Shown piece by piece: positions 1 through 9,900 of a stretch of DNA of 29,062 nucleotides. Within the stretch, counting starts at the first letter, position 1. Every line of letters begins with the position of its first letter. Position numbers and translations under genes: made by a program. The stretch is from Perkinsus chesapeaki (lineage: Eukaryota; Perkinsozoa; Perkinsida; Perkinsidae), in the NCBI GenBank assembly GCA_013115145.1, contig JAAPAO010000458.1:1-29062 (forward strand). Reading direction: 5' to 3'. The notes under the pieces were generated by a model. That model was not told the origin of the DNA and did no database searches. It saw nothing but the letters and a program-made list of their open reading frames with translations.

Positions 1-73
1 GATATAATAGAAAGGAGTTTGATAGGAAATATGTTACTAGTGATACGGAGGAGGAGATATAATAGAAAGGAGT
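1..73. repeat. Short direct repeat, 18 nt, two copies
   Basis: An identical 18-nt word (gatataatagaaaggagt) occurs at 1-18 and 56-73 in a purine-rich stretch. The rest of 74-761 shows no gene I can support and probably holds upstream and 5' leader sequence of the gene starting at 762. Confidence 0.6.
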
Positions 74-761
74 CTGACAAACGGTAGAAAAAAGTTTTGT
101 CCCTTTGTATGTCCAACATTCGATGGTTCTTCCTCGCATATCTGTTATAAAATCGGAGTCCGTCACTTTAAACGAACGTAATATCTGTTATAGAAATGAA
201 GGGGAAAGGAGGGTCGAGGTGAGATACGTTGAAATTGGGAAAATAGAATGACAGACTTTAAAACGAGCATCGAAAGTGAGTCACCTAGATACTTATATAG
301 GTAAGCGAAAGTGTTTAATGGCGAGCGACGGATTAGATATTGAACCTATATAGTTGATAGTACAAAGGAGCGGTATGGCAATTTTGATGTTAATAGAAAT
401 GAAGGAATGGGAAATGGTCAAATTTTCATAATCACGAGGTTAACCTTCCACGTATCATGCATGCATGAACCTAAGATACCAGTTATAAGGCAACTTCAAC
501 CCCTTCAAAGTGTGTCAACCAAACTGAGCACAATGTATCCCCTTTGGAGTCTCGAATCTTGCAAGATCTTGCAATCTTGAAATTCCTAAGTTAATCGATT
601 ATACCCGAGACGGCTATTCATTCCTTGTTCTTAGTGCGCTAGATCCATCAACAGGCATTCTTCTTAACCAATTCTGACAAGTGATTTTACTACTGTTAAG
701 GACGCTCTTGAAATCTTGCTGGTAAAAAGATTCTTTTAGCTCCAATTGAATCGTCTCCAAA

Positions 762-1464
762 ATGACCGTCGATCCCAAGATTATGAAGGCAGCCAAGAAG
801 GAGGGCACGAAGGCCGGTCACGATATTGCCGGTATGTCCGCTATGGGTGGCATGCAGTAAGTTTAAATATACTCATAATGGCTTTAATTTCCTCTAGGTT
901 CTTCGTGAAGGCTCTTTCCTCGGCCGAGGGTGATATGGAGGCTCTTCAAGCTGCTGTTGCCGAGATGAATAACGAGACCTCTGATCTCGGAATGTAGGTT
1001 CTTTAATTTTCCGAAGCTTATAGGTATTTTTTCCGGAAAATTTCCCGTATTTTCCAGAATTTTCCGATTTTTCCGTTATTATTTTCCGATAATTTTCCGT
1101 TTTTTAGCATGTCAATCTCTGACGGTACCGGCAAGTTGTCCATCCACTGCCGCATCCCCGCCAATAAGACCGAGAGCGTCTCGGCCAAGGACTGGGTAAG
1201 ATTCTTTCGACATTTTCGTGAAAGATATTTCCCTATCAGGTTGCAGCATCTATCAAATCTCTCGGTTTCGAAGTCCCTGAGGATGCCACCGACGAGCTTG
1301 TCGAGACTACCTTGATCCCCAAGGAAGGCCAGTTCCCGATCAAGATGAAGGATGAGATCATCGGACAGGCTTTCGAGTTCCTTAAACAGAAGGGACTCTT
1401 CCTTGATGATGACGAGTCTGATGATGACTTCGTTTTCGGTGATGATGATCTCGGATCCTTCTAA
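762..1464 (+). CDS. Conserved-looking small protein of unknown function, 4 exons, 167 aa
   Basis: Exons 762-856, 898-993, 1108-1195 and 1240-1464 join in phase (504 nt including TAA). Introns are 41, 114 and 44 bp with GT-AG ends. The N-terminus is basic (MTVDPKIMKAAKKEG), followed by a Gly/Met-rich segment (GMSAMGGMQFF), a middle with short beta-like stretches (KLSIHCRIP) ending in a Trp (SAKDW), and a C-terminal tail very rich in Asp that ends DDDLGSF. There is no signal peptide or membrane segment. I do not recognise a named family. A similar Met-Gly-Gly-Met-Phe-Phe layout is something I associate with unnamed protist proteins, but that is a weak memory. A T-rich acceptor (ttcttttag, ending at 739) lies just upstream of the ATG, so the 5' leader may be spliced or trans-spliced. 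Intron 2 consists largely of repeated TTTTCCG words. Confidence 0.75.
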
Positions 1465-1971
1465 ACGTTCTGAGGCAGTAGTTGCTTAAAAGACGATTTC
1501 CATCTCGAGTTGGAGGCGTTTTTGTTAGTTATAGTTAACAAGGGGATGGTCAGGAGCAATTCTAATGGAAAATACGTAATAAATATTTCTACTATTGCAA
1601 TCGTTGAGGGTAGTTGAGATAAAATCTGGCCGAATGGTGAAGGTTGCGAAACTCGTTATTATGTTGATTTCTTGGCGAACGTATCTGGATATACCAATAG
1701 TGGTGCTCAGTAGGTCGGACAAAGATTCATTTGAGAATTCCCCAATTTCATTTTTATTCAGGAGAGCCTCTTGGAGCGGATAGAAAAGAAGGTTCTTGTG
1801 AGGCCTCTTTTTGGTACCACTTTCGACCGTGTGTGTTGTCGGCGATTGCACTGTTTAATCTAGAATGCAATCGAGTTTCATTGCGACTCAGCTCGCGTCG
1901 CATCGTCCATACTTCCTTAATCTTGACCATTATTATATGCATAATAAGACCTTCGAGAGGCTGGTGAACAG
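1465..1971 (-). other. No confident gene; open minus-strand frames
   Basis: This is the 3' flank of the gene at 762-1464. The minus strand is open in two frames (1525-1851 and 1754-1975) with plausible peptide composition, for example YPLQEALLNKNEIGEF in the first and MRRELSRNETRLHSRLN in the second. They could be 3' exons of the minus-strand gene whose better-supported exons lie at 1972-2356. I could not find splice joins of normal size that keep the phase, so the region is left unresolved. Confidence 0.3.
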
Positions 1972-2356
1972 TCATACAGTAATTGTCAATCGAAGGGGAG
2001 CAGGAAAGTTGGTGAGCGAAAAATGGTGGAGGATCGACTGGTAAAGCGAATCTGTATTAGCGCCAGAATCACAATAGGCTATGAAGTTGGTGGTGGCGAG
2101 CAGGGAACCATCTGGATTCGCGGAAATTCTGACAAAAGTTATTTCTGGAGCAAGAAGTAGAGGTCGAATGCAATCCTTCTGGGCTTGGCGCTGAATGTTG
2201 CTGGCTATGATGTTAGCGAAGGGAGAATATCGGAATTTGCCTTGACAATTTTAAGAATTATATAATGATTACCGTTACTTGTATTTGGGGGTCTTCCGCA
2301 TACTGTACCAGGCCAGGGTTGAGAAGCTGCGCGTATCCGCACTCCTATGAGGTTAC
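1972..2356 (-). CDS. Putative minus-strand gene, partial exon model, unknown product
   Basis: Two minus-strand exons join in phase across a 38-bp GT-AG intron (2241-2278): about 2279-2356 (reading VRIRAASQPWPGTVC, then GRPPNT) and 1972-2240 (reading SKFRYSPFANII onward). The second exon contains a stretch resembling a WD40 beta-propeller strand pair (ITFVRISANPDGSLLATT), so a propeller or scaffold protein is possible, but only one such unit is visible. No start codon is evident in the first exon, and the 3' continuation is unclear: the frame stops at 1972 unless an improbably short intron is used. The gene is divergent from the membrane-protein gene that begins at 2524. It may instead be a decayed gene. 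Confidence 0.38.
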
Positions 2357-2523
2357 CTGGTGGAAGATATGGAATAATTTATGAGAATACCTATTATATG
2401 GGTCTAAGATAGATGGTATGAAGCAGACGTGTAGAAGATTATAATAGTGATTAGGAGAAAATAAACAAATAGATAAGCTAGAGTTCATTACCATCTTCTA
2501 GCAGTTGCTCTTTTCATTGCTCT
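2357..2523. promoter_or_regulatory. AT-rich divergent intergenic region
   Basis: About 165 bp separates the putative minus-strand gene from the plus-strand membrane-protein gene starting at 2524. It is AT-rich and could serve as a shared bidirectional promoter. No recognisable core element was identified; the call rests on gene layout only. Confidence 0.3.
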
Positions 2524-4762
2524 ATGAGCGTCGTTGAGGAGGACAGATCTCGAGTCTCATCAACAACGCCGGTGATGCACCCGAAAAAGAAGCCTCTTCT
2601 ACGAGTTCCCCTCTGGCTCTACTTTGTAAGATTCTTTAAATTCATTATTGATAATTTTGGATCAGACGATTGCCAGTTTGGTTGCCACTATCATCGCTAC
2701 TGCAATCAATGTTGGTGTGGCATATGCGATGTATCCTCCGGAGACGGCCGCTAAAACGTGTGAGTCGGGACTAGGGAACTTCGTAAACAGTATGAGACCT
2801 CGAGTTTTTATGGTAATTATGAAAATATATATTTATAAGTATATATTTCATAATGTTTATTATTATACCCAAGGATGATTCTTGGCTTTATTATTATTCC
2901 CTCTCTCAGCTGTATGGGCATGGCCAAGTACCATCTGCGGTGATCTGGTTATCACCGCTGGGGCATCCTTCTTGGTGACATGGATGCTATCCCCTACAAT
3001 GGCGTTGAATGATTTCATAGTCAGGTGGGGGGGGGGCTTATATGGGAGGGGAGGAGGAGGAAAGTCAGATCTTAGAAGGACCGCATTCGATAAATTGATT
3101 GTATAAAATTCACTACATGTACTAGATTTTAAACTTCAAACGGACTCTTGGAATATCTCATCTGTCCTTGGCATTTTTCGGGAAACATATTAATTTTATC
3201 GTTTATAATGTTCTACACTTAATCTTTATATAAATAGTAGTATTTTTATAATATTTGTGATATTTTTATTTTTCGGTGTGATGGATTTCGAGCCATTTTC
3301 TTTGCCCGTGAAACACCTTTCTGTTGTATTATTTTTCTTGTATTTTTTGGAGTCATATTCTTGTTGTTTAGGTTCCCGATAGAAACGAAGCCGTGCAGTT
3401 TTCCTAAGGTCACGCGGAAGCTTCATCCGTGGCTGATGATTAATCCGCTGTTCGGGAACGATCTGGAGAACCCAATGCCAAAATGTAGTGGGACGGATTT
3501 GCTGGCTGAAATTAATTGATCATCTTTGGTGTTATAAAAATGAAAGGGGTATTTTTTTATATCATTGCATATTGAGATATTCGGAGGGGTCAGATTGTGG
3601 GAAGGCTCGAAATCTTAGGAGTACCAAATCTAGCTGGGGGGAGGTTCACTAGTTTGGTCTGGCCTTTTTCCCACGTGGTGACACCACTGTGGTGCAACAT
3701 CGTATCATATTCGGGGGACATTTTTCCAGAAGGAATGCACTCGATGATTTCCCGCTGGAGTTTAGGAAGTACATATTTTCTATCATAAGTACCACTGTAT
3801 CTTAACTTTTCTGACCGAGCAGGACATCTCTACGAGATTACTTCGTGACCTTATTTCCTATCCTGCCAGGCACCGCACTTGGCCGCCAAATCCGCATGGG
3901 AGTTATCGGTGGTCTAACGCTGGCAGGGGTAAGCTCGGTGATGATCTTCGACTAGAATATCTGCGAGGTGTTTTTGTTTTATCAGACTTGGGGTATAATA
4001 TTGTCTTTGTTTATGATGATTCATCCGCTGCCGTGGACCCAGAGCGATTTGGTAATATGAGGGAAAGTTGTCTTATGTTGCTTTTTTTGTTATTATATAA
4101 CCTTTAATTTCATTATATAACCCAAAGCAAAATGATTTCACTAGAGTGCAAATATATGCTTCTATACGACTGATAATAACAGTATAAAGTAACGTTACAG
4201 TTTATATAATAATATTGTTTATATTATTAATATAGGTCATTAACGAAATGAATGAGAATTACTGCTTTCCCCAATTTTCTATCAATACGCTTATAAACGC
4301 TTTTCGTTTTCCCTCCTCCCTCTTTTATTAACTCATCTTAGTGGAACTCTCTTAAAAGGTACACCTGGTGTGCTCTAGACTGTAGTCTGGGCTGATAAAA
4401 AGCTTTCATTTATTTCGTTTTCGCTCTTGCTATCAAGCCATTACTTACTTTCTCAAAATGTACGCTTCGAGTGTTCAACACGAAATTCTCCTCCAAGAAG
4501 CTTGTATTTTCTATTGTTTATCTTTTTCTGCCTTATACTGCCTATTACTTATCTGCCTGATTTTCCCTTTTATAGTATTCCTTTTCTTTAGGCCCTCCTA
4601 AAAGGTACCTATGGCGCAGTAACCGAGATAATATGTGTTGTATTTGCACTGGGGGTATTGGTTGTTCAAGTGTCACCCAGAATGAATTCGGAGGCCTCCG
4701 CATCATCATCGGCTGCAGCTGAGGCCAGGGCAGGCTCAACGTCGCCGGCGGACCGGGTTTAG
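2524..4762 (+). CDS. Four-helix integral membrane protein, about 8 exons
   Basis: Exons read: 2524-2625, 2666-2789, 2910-3024, 3372-about 3484, 3730-3768, 3823-3928, 3986-4051 and 4592-4762 (stop TAG). Phases close for all joins except the one between the exons at 3372 and 3730, where a small exon or other splice site is probably missed. After a basic cytosolic N-terminus (HPKKKPLLRVPLWLY) four hydrophobic helices are visible: IASLVATIIATAINVGVAY, STICGDLVITAGASFLVTW, GVIGGLTLAG joined to TWGIILSLFMMI, and IICVVFALGVLVVQV. A polar loop with Pro and Cys lies between helices 2 and 3, and the C-terminus is Ser/Ala-rich. The Gly-Asp-Leu in helix 2 recalls small fungal and protist multi-pass proteins of unknown function (DUF2456-like); this is a weak resemblance. 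Transport or organelle-membrane roles are possible, but nothing in the sequence decides it. Introns range from 40 to 540 bp. Confidence 0.68.
3593..3720 (+). repeat. Dispersed repeat, copy 1 (intronic)
   Basis: This segment inside an intron of the membrane-protein gene matches 4974-5080 by eye at roughly three quarters of positions, with small gaps. Shared words include cagattgtg, gaaggct, aggagtac and gtatcatattc. Its boundaries are approximate. Confidence 0.55.
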
Positions 4763-5227
4763 GTGGCTGAACCTATTAAAATTATTGCCGATTTCTGCTA
4801 CTTTTATTTGATCAATCTGGTATATTATTCGAAATTGACGACCTGAAATGGATAGTGGTGTTGCTTTTGTTAATATTGAGAACATTTTTGGTTGGAGTAG
4901 ATTTGCCAAGAGTTCATCAGATGTTGGGGCATTGATAGTCTCATATAACCATGCATGCATTATTATTAGGAGACAGATTGTGTGAAGGCTTGAATTCATA
5001 GGAGTACTAAGTCGATCTGAGGGGTTCACCAGTTTTTCCTGGCCTCTATTCAAGTGGTGTAGTATCATATTCAGGGAGTCCTAGGGGAACACCAGAGGTT
5101 ACGGTTGGGGCCGCCCCAACATCTCTTAAAGCCCCTAACTTAGGGGCAGCTCATGTTCACTTTTAATAGTCTAGGAACATTTCCTAGCCAAATTGTACTC
5201 TTTTTGGTTCACCTTTTACGGAGGGTA
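4763..5227. other. Intergenic, no gene seen
   Basis: This is the 3' flank of the membrane-protein gene and the upstream region of the large gene. It contains the second copy of the dispersed repeat (4974-5080) and a short GC-rich stretch around 5105-5150. A 110-codon minus frame (4736-5068) has no protein-like character and runs across the repeat, so it was not called. Confidence 0.5.
4974..5080 (+). repeat. Dispersed repeat, copy 2 (intergenic)
   Basis: Degenerate partner of 3593-3720, in the same orientation. No open frame is shared between the copies and no terminal inverted repeats were seen, so this is more likely a short non-coding repeat than a coding mobile element. Confidence 0.55.
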
Positions 5228-6989
5228 ATGGCGGATAGAAAGGGCATTCCAGTGAACGTATGTACTTTGGGGAAGATATCAGCTCGGATAGTCGAGAGTG
5301 GGAAGTATCTTGTCAGTTTTTCTTATCATGAGGAGTCTTATGCTGCTGATATTGGGGTTGGTGCCGTCAAGTGAGGCGGTTTTTGGCGGTCACAGGAGGT
5401 ACTAAGATTTGGGAAATTAGGGTCCTATTGGATACTAGGAGATTCGGTACTTACAGGTGTCTTCGTTCGTATTTATTCTGTTTTTATTGCTGATACTTTA
5501 TCTTTTTTTCAAATACCAATTTTCTAATTACTTTAACCTGCCCTTTGTTTTGAGATGTCTCCATTCTATTTAAATCACTTTACGTTTCATGTGGTGTCTC
5601 TTCTTGGCAAGTCCGTCATTCGATTTGTCTAAGTTGAAAATCGCCGGTGCTCTCTGGTTCGAATTGGTGTGCCTTATTTTTATATTGATTTATTCTCAAG
5701 GCGTTCAGTCTGTTCTTTCAGAAGTATGGCACCACCTTCGACGCCTGGATTGATACGACCATCATCATTTTTGCAAGCTCTCCATGTCGAGGACACGTCG
5801 GCTGAAACTATTGTAGTACAAAAGAAGGCTGGCGGGGAACTATCCTGAGGGAACTATCCGTTGCAGGTCCGGAACGCGTTGAAGGAATATATACAGGCTG
5901 ATGAGTTCTACTTATCGTACTTTGATATGTTGGATGATACTATGAAGGAGAGGTAGTGAAGGGGAGACATGGATATGCTCAACTGTGTCGTCGGCATCGC
6001 CGGCGAACCCGAAATCCCCAATTGACGAGCTTGACATGAGGTGGAATATGGATAAGATTGCAATGAACGGACTGATGGGGGGGGTGACATCATTTAGGGA
6101 TGATCGCAACAAACTGGGACATTATTATAAATTTATTTGGTAGTCTTCGCGATACAAAAAACTGTTATTTCGTACCGAAATTTCTCAGAAATGTCTTCAT
6201 ATCGCACTCCAGCTAGACTCCGATCTCATAATCCGTTTTGTTTAGACCTCTCCTGATAGGTCGCTGGTCGCATGGGAAATGTGCTTTCTCTCTCTGGAAT
6301 TCGCCATAGGCTGCGGGAATTGTGCCGTGTTGATTTATTTCGGCTCATTAAGGTGTTTCAGGTTCAGTCACGCGCACCCTATTGAGCAAGATATCCAGAA
6401 AATAATAAGGCTCACTCTGCGTTAAGATGCGCATGAAACTCTCCCGGAGAACTTCTTCCGTTTTCAGGCCAATACGACGAGTATGTGGATGAGGTGAACA
6501 CTGCAATGAGACAGGCGTTGCAGATTTATGGAAGAGACGCCGCTTCATTTACGCAGAAAGTTTTGATGCCCCAAGTTGAAGAGGATGATGTAGTATTCAG
6601 TGGGGCTGGGCGGGCGGGGTTGGATTGTATGGGCGATGGAGGGAATAGGGGGGAGGCAAAAACGTCTGTAGTGCTGGCTTCCGGTTGATTTATTATTGTA
6701 ATAATAATTATTGTACCTTAATTTATCATACTAATAATAGTATGATTATCTGTTAGTATGCTGCTATTCTTCTGACATGGTGACATGTCTCTCTCCAGGC
6801 GGTGAATATTAAATTGTTAGTTCTTGTGCTCCTCTTCTTAGCTGTCGGGAATTAGCTCGCAAGTGAGCTCTCTGCATTTCAGTTGGTATTGGCTAAGAAG
6901 GCTCATCAGCTTACAGGATTGGTATTAAAGTTATTGGATGTTGTCCGAAGGAAAGGAAGGCATGAAACTAAGGGAACAGAGACTATGAT
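5228..6989 (+). other. Exon group 1 of the large gene (N-terminal part)
   Basis: The first exon (5228-5370) encodes a compact basic segment beginning MADRKGIPVNVC and containing GKYLVSFSYH and ADIGVGAVK, which looks like a small beta-barrel (SH3/chromo-like) domain. It is followed across a 351-bp intron by a helical region: FLQALHVEDTSAETIV, ALKEYIQADEFYLSYFD, IEQDIQKIIRLTL and YDEYVDEVNTAMRQALQ, ending at 6589. Exons 6799-6819 and 6883-6989 add more helix (LVLAKKAHQLTGLVLKLL). Exon 6260-6280 is a 21-nt microexon and 6799-6819 may be another. A second possible start is the ATG at 5726, which sits just after a good acceptor (ttctttcag). Confidence 0.6.
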
Positions 6990-9900
6990 GTAATGATGGG
7001 TGAAGGGGAAGTCAAGGACTGAAGCAACATTATAATATTTTACGACATTATACACTCAGAAAGTTGACCTCTGAAGGAGGTTAACCGAAACTCGTTCTGT
7101 CTATTACGCCATTTGAAGATTCAATTACTAAAAGCCCAGATTCTGGGCGTCAGAAAAGATTAATACATAAAAGATGTATACCCAATTAATTGGTTCTGGG
7201 CTAACTTGGTTCATTGGTCTCGTCAGTTTTGCGAGTCGCTAAAGCTACTGTTGTATATCCGGGAGACTTATGGGCGGCTCCTAACTACATGCTCGTCGGT
7301 TTGTATCTCCGAAAGTTTCAGTTCCAGGCCATTCCGGGGAGCCGCGTTGTTTAGGCATATATTAGCTTTTGTATATTTTACACACGATAGCTGTCCATGT
7401 CAGAAATCTGATCGGAAGCGAGTTCAAGCAGTTGGAGCAGACATACAAGAAACCGACTGAGTTCAGAAAAACAGAGTCCCTTAACGCATATTTGAAGGCG
7501 GCATTTGGCGACGTGTAGTATTCGTATTAAAATTTCGTCGGTGGGAATCGAACATGGGTTAGTCCGGCGGATGCTGACATTGATAGTCAAGTGAGGCTGA
7601 TGCAGAAGCATATAGCGAGGATGACGAAGGCTGAGCCAGTGGAGGCGGCAGAGCATGAGCATTCGGTACTAGGGGGCACATGGGCGATTATCATGTTGAG
7701 ATCTGGATGGAACTTAATACGAGTGTCCGATGGGAAGTTATCCATTTTAAGGATTGAGCGATTATGTGAATGGCCGGTAGGACATCTGTATGGGATTTTA
7801 ACTGAGTGGTATTTCAGTTGAGAGATTTCGACGTGCTCGACGGGCTTCGTTTTGCGGTGGACGTATAGAGAACGTTGGGATTGTTGTAACTTTCAGGCAG
7901 TTGCGAGACTAGGCTTGGAATTGGAGAAGTATGATCCTGATGAAGGAGTGACGATTTTACGTGAGTCGAGGGGATTGGACTGAGAAGTGATTTCAGTGTG
8001 TAGTGGAGGAAATCATATGCACTAGAACACTTGAGTTGTGGTGTCAGTGGTGGCACACCTGATTCTAGCATAAGGAATAGTTTAACTAGCCCCTGTGAGG
8101 AAATTTGGAAATCGTATATTTGCATTGGCGGTCTGTCACCGATTAGTCTTTTGTCGAACCTCTAAGGGATCTAGTGAAGCGTTCTCCAATTTAACTTGGG
8201 GAGCGGGAGTCGTATATAATATATATTATATATCTAGCTCCGGAGCGAAGAAGCTTGTAGGGGATAGACTACTAAATTAGTAGATTAGTAGTACTAGTAT
8301 AGTCTTAAGTACGTAAATATGTTTTTTGTATTGTTATGATAATGATGTCTCTCAGCAACTGGCGCTGAGGATGAGGGCGGTGCCGGGGAGACCCAAGATG
8401 AACAGGAAGGTGAGGCTTGTTGGAACATGACGACTTATGAATTATGCGTACCGCTTTAGAAGGAGAAAACGACTCTGGAGAAGGGGGTGATGAAGAGAAC
8501 GATGAGGGCAGTTTCATGCAACTAGGTGGTAGCAGATATAATGGTGGGAGGCAGATTGCATGGTTAAGGTAACATGGACACTCCTTACCGCATGGCGATC
8601 TTGACGTCTGAGATGGACCTGCTCAACTACGAGGGAAGACTTTTGGAGTTGGCAAAGTTCACAGCACCTCAAATGGATTATGTAATGGGGGTGGCTGGCT
8701 GGTGTAGATGGAAAAGCTTGGAATTTCGGGTAGGGCTAGGAGTCTCTTCAAAATCCTGTGACCCCGGACAGTCGGGCGCCGTTTACTGACTCGGAACAGG
8801 AATTTATTACACGATTTTACGATGCCTTGTTCAAGGAATAAGCTATAGCTAGAATTACTAGACTCGGGCGGGAACATCCCGGCTCCCGATTTTTCAGCTT
8901 AGGCTTCGAGGACGACCGCATCTCGGTGAAGTGAGGGCGGCCTGCATAGGGTCGTAGACGTATTGTAGCTGGACTAGAGCTTGGGTCCGGGCTACCGAGA
9001 AGCAAATTTTACGGTCGCTAACAAGACAGTGCACTGCATACATTGGTAAAAGATAGGTGAGGGTGCCTCATGCATAAGCTGACTTGTATGTCAAGGATGT
9101 GGAAGAGATGAGCGGGAGTCCTGAGGTTTTATATCAAAAGGGATTGGACAATAGCGCGATGAACACCGTTGATCGTGCTATTTTCCAAAGTACCGAGTTG
9201 CCGCATAGGGATTACAGTCTGCCATAGACCACAATTATGGACGTTATCGGCGGCTTCATTTCACATTCTATAGGCAGCCGTTGCAGACATCGAAAGGTGG
9301 GACTTCCTAGTTGCCGCGATGTGCGTGACAGTGAGGGCTGCTATCTTGGACGGTATCACGATGGAGCCGCCGATTCCGATTCCGCGTGAAGTTACATCAA
9401 TAGCGAAGGTTGCTTTGTTCGACCCCAATTGTGCTGGTAATGATAAACAGGATCTCCTACAATGATGCTCACGCTGATGGGTTTTCATGTTCAAAGTCCG
9501 TCTCGTGGGCTAGACTCTTCGATGGCATCACTCTCGACAGGCCTGTGGACTGCAAACGGCGAATCTTGGTCAGCAAAACATATCAACGATGTGCTGTTTC
9601 CTAGAAACATCTGATATGCACAACGAACCGCTTTTTTCTAATATCACTAGTGACTCAGAGGCCCAAGGGACATCCTGATATTCCACAGCTTGATAATAGT
9701 CATTCAAGGTGGCTGATTCCCTGACATGGAATTCCTGTGGAACGTCCACTGTGGAGCGAAGTCTCTAGAATATGATAGACATTTTTACTGCTCCAGTGAA
9801 AGGTCTTCGAATCATCAGCGTTGAGTTTGATTGTCAAACTGGTAAAATTCTGGCTGGAGAATTTTCGAATCCCAAGTGCTCGTGTTTTTATTGCTATTTC

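Noticed and set aside
1962-1978. A 17-bp intron in the minus-strand gene
   Set aside because: GT-AG and phase would fit, but the size is implausible even here; the downstream frame was left unresolved.
7545-7570. tRNA-like gggaatcgaaca motif
   Set aside because: It has no complementary T-stem, and the position lies inside a phased 48-bp intron with an exon following at 7563.
8205-8300. AT-rich palindromes (ctactaaattagtag and an ata-repeat hairpin)
   Set aside because: They lie in a 395-bp intron of the large gene and are likely simple AT sequence; no partner element or conserved context was seen.
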